Assembly: GCA_963966185.1 (NCBI GenBank)
Contig: CAWZYM010000010.1
Span: forward strand, 753,613 to 817,612
DNA length: 64,000 nt
Direction: 5' to 3'
Origin: Rhabditoides inermis
Lineage: Eukaryota > Nematoda > Chromadorea > Rhabditida > Rhabditidae
A model generated the notes under the pieces. That model was not told the origin of the DNA and did no database searches. It saw only the letters and a program-made list of their open reading frames with translations. The stretch's first letter is position 1. The number at the start of each line of letters is the position of its first letter. This document shows positions 23,144-35,151 of the stretch, piece by piece. A program made the position numbers and the translations under genes.

Positions 23144-24607
23144 GAGAGATAGAGATGAGAGAGAGATAGAGAGAGAGAGACGTACCTGAAGCTTGCATTT
23201 GGGCATCTCTCCGGGCTGTCCGAGCGGGAATCGCTTGCCCCGATTCTGTCCGTTCCACAAATCGCCCTCGATACAGTGCATCAACTGAAACAACAATCAC
23301 TCAATTCATCTGTGAATTAATCGATAAATCGATACCCTTACCAGATCATAGTTGTCGTCCTGTATGAGCAGGTCCTTTCCCAGGGGATAGATGGAGCGAG
23401 CTTTCCTGGGCGAACTCTCTGGGTAGAGGTCGATGGGGAGGAGATTCAGAACGGACAGCTCGTGGTAGTCTGAAAATAGTCATTCTTTCGGTTTGAAGGG
23501 AAAAAAGTGTCTCACCCTTGGCGCGGAAACATATGTTCTCGCCGCGGCGACGCAGCACGTAGCCGAATCGCGTCGACCAAGCCTGCGAGTTATCTCTCTC
23601 TCTCTTTCTCCTCCCCCCTCTCTCTCCCCCCTTTCCTCTCCCACCTCAATCTCGTCCACCGCATGGGGAACCGTGTAGAATGGGAACTGCATCGCGTCAC
23701 AGCGGAATGTCTTTGAGGCGTTCGAGTGCGTGATCAACTTCCTGCAAGAATGTCATCTCTGCGCGAGAACCTCTCCAATCTCCAATAGTCGTGTCGATGA
23801 AAATATCGTAATTCATCCAGTTCTTCACTTCAAATCATCTCTCACTCAGTTGTAAAACATTCGTAAAGAGTGACATTCATATGCAGTGGTCTTTCTTCCT
23901 CTCACCTGTCCTTGTGCGATAGCGCAATCACCCGGTCCTCGCTGTCAAAGCACAGCCAATCGCACGCCGACACCTTGGACTGAAACGAACTGTAGTCGTG
24001 GCACGCAAAAGTTCAGAATCAAATGAAATGTTCAGCCGATGTACTAAGAAAATCATCAGAAAAAAACATTTCATCAACAATGGCTAAATCAAACCGCGAA
24101 AAATAGTATGCGTGCAAACTCAATCAACACAGTGACACACACACACCTGGATGTGGAGCTTTCTGACGGGTTGGAAGTCGGTCGAAGTGTGCTTGCGAGA
24201 TTCGATCAGCTCGATCGTCGCGCATCGCGCCTCCATCAGCACAAGACGTCCCGACTCGCACCCGACCACCTTCAAGTCGAGCACATTTTAAAAAGTTGGT
24301 GGTCGTCACTCCACCGTGACTAGCGGTACATCATTAACCGCCGAGAGGATTGAACCCGGGATCTTCCGCTTGATAGCTGCGCGCACATCCACTGCGCTAG
24401 CCACCCCCCTTTTTTGTTTGCACTTCTGCATTTGGACAGAGAGTCACTATCTATTCGGACCAGAGTTGTCAATCGAGTAGTACATTGAAACAGCAACATA
24501 CCAGTCTGTCCAGGCCGAGTAGCAGGAGAGCCGTGATGCGCTCGCCAGTGAAAGAGGCGAGGGTGAGCGCGCCGTGCGGGTGCGACAGGGGAACGATCTG
24601 AACACCA

Positions 24608-24648
<41 letters not shown>

Positions 24649-26627
24649 GTTTCACAACAACATGATATGCGACAACAGTGAATACAACCCTCTCTTCTCT
24701 CTCTCCCTCCCCCTCTCTCTCTCCCTCTCTCTCTCTCTCGCACACCTTATCCGGATGCGGTTCCGTGTCGACCGCATCCTCGGATAGATCTCGCACGATC
24801 GGCTGACACATGTGCACGCTCGCTAAACGGCAATACCTTCGAAACTAAAGGTGTGACCAGTCTCTTCGAAACAGCCCCTTCAAAACGCCTTCGGAACACG
24901 CTATTTGGTCGTGTTTCGAAAGCGTTTGGAAGTCAGTATAGTATCGAAGGGAGTTTCGAAGAGACTGACCGCTACTTAACAGAAACGAAAGCATTCACTG
25001 ATCTCACTCACGTCCTCTGGCGATGTAGTGGAATTGAGCAGTGTACATGTCGGCAGTGAGTGCGAGAGGGAGCGCGTCGAAGGAAGAGGAGCGAGGCAGG
25101 CACACACTGTCCGACACACCATCCATACTGCACTAAACACGGAAAGGTTGATGTCATTTCAATGTTTCAATTCCACACGGTACTGCATTATCTCAAATAT
25201 AAAAAAAATGTCGAGAGAGAATCAAATGTGAATATCGCAAATATACGACAACTTACGTCAAAGAGGTAGGAGGAACTATATGTGAATGCGTATTCCTTGA
25301 GCAAGTCGGGGAAATCGAACTCGACGACGAAACCGCACTGCTCCAGCTCCTTACTCGACTGAACGGTAGTAGAGGTTACAAGTGCACTGAAAATGCTGAG
25401 CGTAAACCCCAACCTTACAATACAGCTCTCCCGAGACGACGACGGAGAGAGCGCACTCCTTCTTGAGACTTGTGGCTGCGGAAAAGCACGATGGGGAAAA
25501 GTCGCGCCACGTCTGTGATAATCATACATTAAATTGAATTGAGTTGCCAACAAAACTAAATTTGCTCTCTCTCTCTATCTCTCTCTCTCTCTCTCTGCTC
25601 CAACATGTTGGAACAAAGTCGCGCCACGTCTGTGACAATCATGCTCACGCAATATTATTCACTGGTGGTGCCGACAATAGTGAATGAGTCTGTTCTAAAC
25701 ATGAAGTGCTTGCACTGACAGTTACAATGAAAATAGTGAAACTATTGTTTGCCCACTTTGCGTACGGCTTCGGGTATGGCGTCGCGTATGTTGAAGGTCT
25801 CGTGGTGGGCGCACTTTCCGTTGACGAACACTGCTCGATAGAGGAGGGCCGTGTCGGCGGAGGTGTGCAGCGACAGACACGTTTTCATCTGCGAGTTGTG
25901 GTCAACGATGCGAGATGAGACCGCTGGTAGACCGCGACACGACCTAGACGTTAGAGTAAGGGAAGAGAAGCGTCACAACGAACTCCGTGTGTTTCATCTC
26001 AGTGGTTGTATTCTCGATATCGGTACTAAATCAATTTAATCAAAGAGAAATTCGGAAGATACACAAGTCCAAACCAAGCAATAGTAACACAACCCACTTG
26101 GGTCGCTTGAGTGACGTGGTCTCTGTGAGCGTGAGTCGTCCCTCGTCCATCTTCATCCGACTCACCACCACCCTTTCCGAGAACATCAACAACACCTAGG
26201 AAGCATATTGAAAGAGAGAATATAATGGCATCGCACCTGTCGCTCGCTGATGACATGAACATCGTGTAATTGTTCTGTGCAGAAGTGTACCCTCGATGCG
26301 CACACGCTGCCGCCCGTCTCCATCTCAGATCGGGCGACTGCGGCGACGCCGGCTCGACAGAAGAGCAGCACCACATCCCTGCCGGCGAAGGGACACAAGC
26401 CGCGCACCGCGAGATCCGCGGGAGGCGAGTGCGCGTGGGCAAAGACGTTGAGGAGCGGACCGCGCTCCGTGCACACCTTCGAGTCGCGCACCCACTCCAC
26501 GCACGAACCGCATCCTGAGAGGTTAGTGTGATATATAAATGCTAAACGTACCAATAACGAGGAAACATGCGTCGTAGTGGTGAATGAAGTGGCGTGGTTG
26601 GTTGTATATCCGGTCTTCTGTCTCCAT
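14364..26627 (-). CDS. Unidentified 1083-aa beta-propeller-like protein, 27 exons
   Basis: Minus-strand exons in order: 26552-26627, 26237-26514, 26094-26195, 25757-25888, 25414-25512, 25257-25358, 25012-25132, 24746-24822, 24502-24597, 24147-24269, 23906-23979, 23645-23741, 23516-23582, 23342-23469, 23186-23284, 22917-23084, 22815-22874, 22575-22727, 22122-22280, 21859-22003, 21601-21726, 21259-21373, 19932-20109, 19634-19787, 19254-19345, 19102-19184 and 14364-14511. All 26 junctions keep one open frame (3252 nt). The start is METEDRIYNQPRHF and the end is DKEKWWRMK. Many exons have the strand-turn pattern of WD-type blades, for example HELELWSVPARARIASIRL, DWLCFDSEDRVIALSH and GAMTFVRYDTG. 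I recognise no family; it does not line up with DDB1, CPSF1, SF3B3, WDR6, ELP1 or APC1 as recalled. A few donors (exons 3, 5 and 22) were chosen to keep phase and could be off. A 4.6-kb final intron contains a LINE in the opposite orientation. Confidence 0.75.
14608..14767. repeat. 18-bp minisatellite, about 9 copies
   Basis: Unit CCACTCGCGCCCTCTGAC is repeated almost perfectly (the first copy is one base shorter) just before the LINE. It follows a GA-rich tract at 14530-14603. It is open in several frames because 18 is divisible by 3, but there is no sign that it is translated. Confidence 0.95.
14830..15708 (+). CDS. LINE ORF1 protein (292 aa, putative RNA-binding)
   Basis: Open from ATG to TAG. 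The N-terminal third is acidic to neutral. The middle (residues about 85-205) carries SHCAVILGLHESK, VLDVYRIGSGQ, TTKVVFSG and FIRKSLPEEQLKRDRELRKK, the pattern of the ORF1 domain that many CR1-like elements carry before a basic helix. The C-terminal 75 residues are Pro/Ser/Ala-rich. ORF1 proteins coat LINE RNA and act as nucleic-acid chaperones. No zinc knuckle is seen. Confidence 0.75.
   Translation: MSPPVVVPHPPPKRALTSPDVEDRTEVEDLRCAIDSMIDKEDIPLYARRVLQTCSVVLSRLAAPGIDCDTARAIAREEVNANNRSHCAVILGLHESKFQQPQDRVNDDHHRVTTIANILGVEYRVLDVYRIGSGQTRTTKVVFSGSRGASAFVAAYQKNRDKVRGIFIRKSLPEEQLKRDRELRKKCKETRERTKQDYVVYAGQVVLRNDIPSLRATLPRPGQSGTSHPPHTPRPFAAASRRLPSFSSASVSAFPPLPAVPTASSQPGPSPMETGGGDVQMQGEQQSDQVFH
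15732..18514 (+). pseudogene. LINE ORF2, endonuclease-reverse transcriptase, two frameshifts
   Basis: Reading in three frame segments gives FNARSI ... ITETFLDKS, RGGGILILCKDS, VIGVYRPPS and LSGDFNID (endonuclease, 15740-16470). The reverse transcriptase (16480-18514) follows with SYRPIAICCTPSKILER, EQYGFRAGRS, YFDFRKAFDRVS, PSGVPQGSVLGPVLFLIYL and the catalytic FADDIKIY near 17655. The frame is lost by one base in the A7 run at about 15763-15769 and again by one base near the T5 run at about 16480. Removing one base at each would leave the frame open to the stop at 18514. Both events are in homopolymers, so they may be sequencing errors or recent decay. Otherwise the domains look complete. 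Confidence 0.85.
18561..19101. other. Intronic DNA right of the LINE
   Basis: Part of the last intron of the 27-exon gene. A minus-strand stretch at 18870-18970 reads EVARESGRRNLSEYMRRQC, but it does not fit the phase of the flanking exons and may be a non-coding frame. It could include the LINE 3' UTR. Confidence 0.4.
19432..19620. repeat. GCGGTCAGTCTC-family repeat, tandem/inverted
   Basis: Contains GTTTCGAAGAGACTGACCGC, then its inverse GTGGTCAGTCTCTTCGGAAG, then GTTTCGAAGAGACTGTCCGC, with several ATTCCGAAGTGTTTCGA-like spacers. Looks like two nested or adjacent elements in an intron of the 27-exon gene. Confidence 0.7.
20198..20236. repeat. Extra copy of an acceptor plus exon edge
   Basis: Repeats 20090-20128 almost exactly: the acceptor of exon 23 of the 27-exon gene plus the first 21 exon bases. 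The copy lies about 108 bp further into the upstream intron. Confidence 0.85.
20279..20612. repeat. Long inverted repeat, about 106-bp arms
   Basis: The left arm at 20279-20384 and right arm at 20507-20612 are almost perfect reverse complements apart from a few loop-side bases. The loop of about 122 bp holds a CT microsatellite. No terminal duplication is evident and there is no coding capacity. A MITE or a recent inverted duplication in an intron. Confidence 0.9.
24330..24413 (-). repeat. tRNA-derived (SINE-like) sequence
   Basis: The minus strand reads TAGCGCAGTGGATGTGCGC (A-box-like with a paired D arm) and, at the expected distance, GGGTTCAATCC (B box). Acceptor and T stems do not pair well, so it is not a functional tRNA. 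A poly-T/A tract lies at the upstream end. Lies between exons 9 and 10 of the 27-exon gene. Confidence 0.55.
24850..24974. repeat. GCGGTCAGTCTC-family inverted repeat, 125 bp
   Basis: GACCAGTCTCTTCGAAACAG on the left is mirrored by GTTTCGAAGAGACTGACCGC on the right. It is intronic and the same family as 10387-10441. Confidence 0.75.
25615..25643. repeat. Extra copy of an acceptor plus exon edge
   Basis: AAGTCGCGCCACGTCTGTGA and flanking bases repeat 25498-25525, the acceptor and first bases of exon 5 of the 27-exon gene, with one substitution. Confidence 0.8.
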
Positions 26628-27602
26628 TCACCTGAAAAGCTACTATAGAACGAATATAAGTCATAGAAACAGGACAAACAAAAACGTGAAAGGAACACGA
26701 CAACATATGGAGAAACAACTTTGAGCGAGTTTCAACCGATCTCATCGCGCGCAAACAGTTTGTGTAGATTAGCTCATTTCTCACTATACACGATCTCACA
26801 CGCTGAGTAACTTTTACTAATATTATTTGTAAACATAGTGGTTGTAAACCTTGTAAACCTTGTTGTACACATTCGATTGTCAGATTATCTGGTATAATTT
26901 CTTGTCATTTTTATAGAAAACAATCGAAAAGTCTCACACACATCGGAAAAATCATGTTGGATTACGGTAGCGACGCGACAAAATCCTCTTGAATAATAAA
27001 CGTGACATATCTATCAATTTCATAAACACAACAAGTAATCCCGTACTTGTTATGTGAACTGTCATAATTGGTCCACAGAGGCCGATAGGCATGACCCGTT
27101 GTGTAATACCTCTCGCAAATCCGCACCCTTTGCGGTATTTGTTTCAATTTGTTTGGTGTGACACGCGTGTCGCTCGTCTCACTTGGAGCAGAAAAGGACC
27201 AGTTCCCTCGGCGCTCTTCTCCCATTCACCTCCACCAGACCATATGCTAATTCAAGGTGTTCTACCTGGCGTTCCGCGCTAGCCACTTGCTAGTTAGCCT
27301 AGCTCCATTTCCGGTCAGCTGAATGATGATGTGATGATTTGATTAGGTTCTCGGGTTCGCATGTCTTTGGCTGTAGCAGTGGTAGTGGTGATTGCGGGAA
27401 ACGAACGGTTTCCCACCTCTTGACACCCATTCCCAGTCCCGCGTTCGCCCCGTTCACTCTTGACTGTTATTGAATGACTCCCAGTCGTCCGGACTCCCTA
27501 CTACTGCTCGTTTTTGGGCGACGCTGATAGTGAGAATTGGGGTCAGTATGGACATCTGCCCTGCGTGAGAGTGTGTATCTTGCCACCACTCCAACATCTT
27601 GT

Positions 27603-27646
<44 letters not shown>

Positions 27647-28394
27647 TCTCTCTCTCGCTCTCTCTCTGCGATTGCGTTGTTCCTCTTGAACTCACGTGCT
27701 TGTGCTTGGCGCATTGACGCGCGTGTTCGCAAAGTGAGTGTGTGTTGGTTTGTCCGCGGCTATTTCAGCTGCCCGCTCTCTCTTGCATGTCTTTGTAGTG
27801 CGAGTGAAAGTGGCTTGACCACTCACACACATCGAGTGCGCATGTTCTGAGGCGGCCGCCGAAGCACACTCACTTCACTCCTTCTTCCCATTTCCTCCAC
27901 CCACCATGTAAAAGATGAAGAGTCTAATCCGGAGAAACCTCTTTCCGTCTTCCGCCAATTGCCCGCCGCCGACTGACCTCAATGCCACTATACTCAGTCG
28001 CCAGAGAGTAACCGCCTTGTTTGTTTGTTGACGCAGGCTAATAATCCATTGTGTTCCTCGGTCTCCGTTTCCCCTCCTCCTCCCCCTCTCTCCTCCCGAC
28101 CCTTGTATCCGTGATTAGCATGCGAAAGAGGATCCCGTCTCCCCTCATCCCAGCGGGTCACTCCAGTATCCTATACTGTATCTCCCATCTCGCCTCGCAT
28201 TTCGCATGGTTTGTTTGAAAGACGCCGGCTTCCCTTTGTTTGCACCCTCATTCACCTGACAGAGTGGAGATATACGCTGATATGCTATATCATAGCGCTG
28301 TTTGCTCCGAGCGCTATGATTCAGCTGCAGGCCGCTCCTCGCAAGGCAAGTGCACACTTCCTCCCTTCCAGATGATAATCTCTCTCTCTCCCTC

Positions 28395-28436
<42 letters not shown>

Positions 28437-29376
28437 CGTTCCGTGTTTCTTCGATAGGAATCTGTGCAGGTGTCCACATCCGCGACTCCCTTTCCAGTCT
28501 CTTTTGACAGCTGTGTGTCAATTCCTCAGTCGGGGGAGGACAATTGCTGTCTTCCTCACAGTTACTCTTGAGAGAGAGTGTGTGTGTGTCTCCTCTACTT
28601 GCTACTCGATACCCCTTTCCTCCCTTGTCGAGCAGGTTTCGCGCACACTTCAACGTCCCTACCCAGTAATTGTATTGTTATACCCTCGCTCCTTACTCGC
28701 TATGAGACGACCGTTTTGTGGGGGCAACAAGTGCCCAATTGAATGGAGGAGGCGGTTGGTTTGCGGGAAAAGATGTCCCATATTTGGCCGCGGCGCAAAG
28801 AACCATCCCTTTCTCCTCGCTCGTATTGTTTGTGTTCTTGTTCCCATCTCCGTTTCCCTTTCCGAATCACGCAACCGGGACGGGCGCTAATTATTACGGG
28901 CAGATCGCTATCTCCCTCTTTCTCCCCATCTCGTCTCTCTCTCTCTCTCTCTTCCTCTTGCACTCAACCAGTCTTCACACTCTAGAGTAAATTACCCTCT
29001 GCCTTTGTTCTTCTCGAATGCTCCCGTTTGATTCCACAGCCTTGCCACTTGACACTAGGTTTTCAGCAGAGTCGGCAAGTATGCATCCTGTCTGCGCCTC
29101 TTCCACACGCTCCCTCCCATCTTCATCCACCTGCTCCTCTTCCTATCACGCGCTCTCTCGCCACTTCTCTAGCCGGGGTGTGACAAGTTTCGACAAACAG
29201 AGCTGCGGATAGAAGGAGCAGCTGAAGAGGGACAGCTTTTTGCAAGAGGAACATCTCGCCTGTTCCTCTCTCTCTCACTCTCTCACTCTCGATTAATCCA
29301 TGCCCCGCTGTGATCCTTGTATTATGAGATTGTCCCTCCGATAGGCACATCCTCGCCCATTCCGTCATCCCCCATA

Positions 29377-29408
<32 letters not shown>

Positions 29409-30322
29409 GGCAGCTCTTCCGATTTCCTATGATGCCCAATGTGGCGTGTATTGAGTAGGTGCATTCCTGGTTTACGATACTCTCTGCCTCTCTCACATCT
29501 CCTCACTCTCTCTCCTCCTCTCGCACTCACGTTATGAGCTCTCTCCGCCACTCGATTTGTGCAACTTTTGTCCGCTTTTATGGGATGATGGCTTACAAGA
29601 CGTCCTCCTCTCTTCTTTTGAGTGCGCTTTTTGCTATAGTACCTCATTTACACTCGGATCTGGACCGGATTCCAACATCCTCCCGGGCATTTTATGGCAA
29701 ATTGGCGTGAATGGTGTCGGCCTAGGTTTAGGTTGATCTCGTTAGGCAATCATGTCCCGAGTTGTGTCTTGTGTCGCGCTCAAGGTTTTTCGGTCAGTCG
29801 GATGCGGTCATCTCTCGCGATTCTCTCTTTGTTTGTGTCGCGCAATGTGGCAATGCATGAATTGCAGGGTGCATGCACTCTCCTCATCTCCTCCCATTCC
29901 TTCCATCTACCATCTTCCGTGCAATTTTATTCCGTCTCCCAATCCATTTTCGCATTATTCGTTCTCCTTTTTAGAACGCCACCAGTCACCATCTCTCTCC
30001 TGCCTATCTATAGGACTATAGGGTGTGATTTTTCTCAGCGGACCATGCGAGAGCGGGGACGTTATGGTCCGCTAGATCTCAGATCATATCAGGGGCGTTT
30101 ATTGATCCGGCCTGCTCTCGGCGCCGCAAAAATCAGTTTGTCTTCGGTGCGTGGGATATTATAGACTTTCTAGTACGTGAACCGCGAGACCTAGTTTACT
30201 TATTTATTGCCCCCAGCTCTTCGCATGCATCCTTGCAACATAGATCGTGAGCATTTCCTTCCTTCCTACTTCCTGAAACTGGTATAGGTAACAGTCTCTC
30301 TCTCTCCTCTCTCTCTCTCTCC

Positions 30323-30399
<77 letters not shown>

Positions 30400-30872
30400 C
30401 TCTCGAACCGTCAGTGGAAATGATACCGCAATGTGACAAGGCAACACGTTGCAATTGCCTCTCTTACCCTATTACTTTCTATCAATCTGCCTAACCGCCT
30501 TGCGTAAATAGTGTTTTGGTATTTATCCGGTCTGTTCCCTTTTCCAAGGTAGACAGTACAATGTGTCTGTATTCTGTATTTGTGGATGGCATTATTGTGT
30601 TGTTAGGACTTCCATCCTCCCCCTCCCTCCTCCTCCTCCTCCTCCTCCTCCTCTCCTCATATGATCGCTTGTTTGTGGTCGTCTGTCTGCGCCCTCTCCT
30701 CCTCCACACTCTTTCACCCGCTCTCGCCGTGAATCCGTTTCAGTGCATTGTTCGAGACATGATCCGTGTTTGTTTCTCTTCACATGCTCCCATTTCGTGG
30801 CTCGCACAACCGCGATTGTTTCAATTTCCTCGAATATATGCTAATTTCCAGATTCCCGCTCGCGACGACAGG
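26628..30872. other. Divergent upstream region, strongly pyrimidine-rich on the plus strand
   Basis: No exon with homology or a convincing splice-bounded frame was found. 27.6-30.8 kb is dominated by C and T on the plus strand, with CT tracts at 27606-27665, 28379-28434, 29378-29404 and 30295-30395. It could be the promoter and a long first intron of the SAM/PDZ gene. Open frames here are low-complexity Ser/Leu/Arg stretches. Confidence 0.5.
30295..30395. repeat. (CT)n microsatellite
   Basis: About 100 bp of CT with scattered C and T interruptions. Confidence 0.95.
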
Positions 30873-31476
30873 ATGATGGTGAAACCCTACGAGCCTCCGC
30901 CAGACTACGTGAGTTGCTCCTGCTCCTTCTCCTGCTCCTGCTCCTTCTCCCCTCTACTCCCACATCTGCCCCCTCAAGTACTACGGTCATTCATAATTCT
31001 AGTTTTTTGCTCCGCGCGGCTGTTTTTTTGCTTGACCAGTTGCGCTGGATCGCGCGAGATTGATAGTAGGCAGTTGATAGTTGTGTGATCGGGGTGTGAT
31101 TGGCTGTCTCATCTGGGTCAGCCCTCCCCTCGTGTGTTTGCGCGTGTGTATGTTTTAGTTCGAAACTGGTAGAGTGTGATTGGTTGGGAACAGGGCGGCT
31201 GTGGCCTCTGCCTGGCAGCTAAGCCGTGGAACAGGCTGTTCCCCTCCTCTCTCTCTCCTTCCCCTCCTCTCCCCCTCTTGCCTTTCCTAGGCAGTAACCA
31301 TGCATACACACACATTTCCCTATTGTCGCGCGCGGCCGGCCGTTTTTTTTGTGTGCGTCTGTGGCATATATCGAAATCGAATCCGTTCGAATGAATATGA
31401 ATTGATAATCGGGCGCTGATCGCGGCTCGGCCCCCTTTCCGCCTCAGCACGCCACACTTTCCATTTCGTTCCAGGG

Positions 31477-31516
<40 letters not shown>

Positions 31517-34500
31517 GATCAGCATTAGCATAACCCGCTTCTCGGTTCGCCCTTGGCACACGCAACACGCGAGTTATGTGCGCAATGCGCGCACTGATTC
31601 ACAGAAGCACTTTACTAGATTCGCAGGTCGCGCCTTCTCTCTTTCCCTCTTTCCCTCTCTCCCCTCCCTCTCTCCCTTTCCCGCTCCTTCTCTCTCACTC
31701 CCTTCTTCCTCAGTCCCTCTCTCTCCTCCCTCTTCTCTCGCTGCAATATGCAAATGTACGCATTGTGTTTCCCTCACTGATCCCTATCGGTTGTATTGCA
31801 TTGTTGGATTGCGCGATCCCCTTCTCTCTCCCCCCTCACCATTGTAAATGATTCGCCCTCGTTTTCACAATTTCCGGGCACACCTATTGATCCTATATTA
31901 ATCGATAGTACAGGTATAATGCTTCACCTGTGAACCCTCATTCTCCCATCAGCATCTCGCGCACTATTTGATCAGATGGGCGCTCTCGCCCTCTCTCCAC
32001 TCTCTTCACCCGCCACTGTTCTCTCGCCGCTTCTCTCGCTTCTCTCCCTCTCTATGTTGTCTCACGGCTTCTGGCGAGAGCGAGTGAGAGATAGGCAAAA
32101 GGGGAAAGGGCACAAACATTTGCCATTTCCGTACATAGGGTTAGGTGTGAGTTTGCGTGTGTGTGTCGACTTTTCCCCTTTCTACTTTTCTATTTGCGTT
32201 TCACAACTGGAACGTCGCCTGACTCATTGGTGGTTACGTTTTCGGCCATATTTCATTCGACTAGACGTTCATACTCCAATTGGTTGTCTCTCTCAATTCT
32301 CCCTCTCTCAACCCAACTCAACCCCTTTTCTATATTTGTGTTCAGCCGCTCGAGGATCTGCCGTCCCGATTCCGGCACGAGGTCATCTACCGTAACCCGC
32401 GAGTGGAGTGGGACGACGTCGACGTCGCCTTCAACCACGCGCACTTCCCTCTCGAGGTGCGTATCGTTTCGTCATTGTACCTTCTTTTCGTGTCCTGCTC
32501 GCCTGCTCCTGCCATAGTTTCCATTCGAACCTCGCCGAGTACTCACAAGTCCTCTTTCTTAGCGTAAAGAGTAAGTAAACCGTTATAGTACGTTGATGTA
32601 GCCTGTCTGGGTCTGCAGGATAATGGGCCGAAACGGAGATTCTGTTTCTCATTTATTTGTGAACTACTCTCTCTGCTTTGTCAATTCCTCATTGTTTGCA
32701 TCGTAATATCATTCCAGGCGGCGTACCGCTCGGATCAGCTGCCGTTCCCCTCTCGCGACCCTCCCTACCTCCACCCACGCGAGAGAAGGGAGAGGAGAGA
32801 AAGATCGGTCGCCTTCGCCCCACACCTCTCGCCCAGAGTCGAACGGTAAGACATGTTTACCTTTTACCTCAAATGACGCTTATCACCAGCAGTTGCCAAT
32901 CAGTGATTGGTGATTAGGTCATGTTGATCGTCCGGCGGCAGGGTGGGCGAACTCGTTTTCGGCCGCCGCCGACGATATTGCTGTGTCTCTCTGTGTGTGT
33001 GTATGATTGTGATATTTTTGGAGTAGCGTGTCTCTCTCACAGTTGTTGCATTCTTTCAGTGACCGTGCACCGCCGTCGCCCGCTCGCTCACGCATTCCCC
33101 AGCCACATCCACAGGTACATTTGCATATCTAAAAAGTGAAGCTGTGACGTCATCCATCATATGTCCACTGCATCCTTGGTAATGACATTGTACCAATAGA
33201 AAACTCTCTATGACGTCACCACATGTCCATTGCGTATCTTGATAATCGAATGGTTTCACGAACGAACTCTCTATGACGTCACCATATGCAAATTTCAGGC
33301 GTCTCCCCTGATGCTGCGCACTCGTCAGTACCCCGAGGTGGCAGGGTTGCTGTATGGAGAGGAGCCTGCAGCGCTTCGCCGTTTCGCCAAGCACAACGCA
33401 TCTGTCCAGAGAGACCCTCCGCCGCCCTCTCCCGCTGCCAAGAGGTAGAAGAGCCATTGCGCACACACAACTCTCTCTCCCTTCTCTATCACGCGACACT
33501 CACACTCATACACATGCGACTTTTCAGCAAGAAGAGTCTGTTCCCGGGCAATTGGACGTTTCGCGAGAAGAAGACGCAGCAGAGGCCCAGTGTTGTCGAC
33601 ACGCTGCGAAGGCGAGTGACGACTTATTGATTGCATATGATTGAGAGTTTACCTTGGCATGTGATTTGATTAGCCGGCACGCCGGATGATTTTGATTTCG
33701 TTTCGCGCGTAGACAGGTTGTACAAGGAACAGAGATAAGGGTGAAAGCGAAAAGATATAGACGTGGCTGTGAGAAGGCGTTGTATTGTATCGGGGATATC
33801 TAGTATTGACCATTTCTCGCAAAGTGCGATTGTTCTCGCGTGGCGTGACTGATGACTCTGTGACAGTTGTAAAGGGGGGATTCGTTGAATGTTTGGTTGA
33901 CGCGCCTTTTACGACGACCATTATGATGTTTGGGCGGACTTATCTCTCTCGACGATTTGAATGAGGCAGGGTCCGATGTGCCCTTTGAGATGTGTCGATG
34001 CCATTTGTGAGAGACGGGCTTGATGTGACGACATTTATGGCGCAAGTCACATTATATGCAAATGGGATGAGCGACGAGAACGCGAGAATTGGTGGAAGAA
34101 AGAAAGAAGCGGCTTGACACGGTTTTCTTCGTTTCCGTCTTTACCTGTCCGATCTTTCAGAGAGGGTCGGGATGATCGTCCTCTTTCGATGAACTTTGAG
34201 ATGCGAGGCGCCGCGTCCGCCTCGGCCAGAAGTCATCCCGTCAGATATCAGGTAGTCCCCCCTCTCTTTCTCTTTCCCTCTCTCTCTCTCTCCTCTCTCT
34301 CTGCTCTCTCTGCTCTCTCTCCTCTCTCTCCTCTCTCTTTTTAATTTGCATATTCATTCAGATCCCCGACTTCCGAGATCCCCGATTGGAACGACCGGAG
34401 CGGGTGGAGAGAAAAGAGGACCTCTACAGAGTGCCGGTGAAGGTGGAGCGATCTGCGACGCAGGAGAGCGCCGCGTCCGACAAGACCCTGCGGCCGGCCC

Positions 34501-34568
34501 CGCCCACGCAAGCCCCGCCTCCCATCCCGTCAAAGCCCGCCAAGTACACGAGTGAGTAGATGGGTTGT

Positions 34569-34619
<51 letters not shown>

Positions 34620-35120
34620 GTATTGTTTCAGCTAACGTGTGCGTGGGCTCGGAAGAGGTGTACCGCCCGTCTGCGCACATCCACAGCCCGCCCTGCCAGA
34701 AGCCCCTCCCACTCACACCCGACGAGTCAAACAGGATAAAGTGAGTTGTTGTCACACATTTGCTTGGACACTTTGGCACTGTTCTATCAAAGTTAACTAT
34801 AATAATATTTTCAATGAAATGTGAATCATTCAATGAAAGGGAAAAAAGTTTTAGCAAGTCCCTCCGGCAGAGCTGTCCCTCGCTCGATTCGAGTATTATG
34901 GGAGAGGCGACTGTGGTGGATGGGATGAAGGGAAGGAGGCGGACGAAGAGGAGGGATCGGAAGGACCGCTGGAGGAGGACGCCCCTGGAGGTACGCGGCT
35001 CTCTCTCTCTCCCTCTCTCTCCCTCTCTCTCCCTCTCTCTCCCTCTTCTCTCTTCTCTCCCCCCCCTCCCTCTCTCTCTCTATCTCTCTCTCTCTCTCCC
35101 TCTCTCTCCCTCCCCCTCTT

Positions 35121-35151
<31 letters not shown>

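Noticed and set aside
14364..26627. Assigning the 27-exon gene to DDB1, CPSF1, SF3B3, APC1, WDR6 or ELP1
   Set aside because: Lengths are near but recalled signature segments of those families do not line up with the exons.
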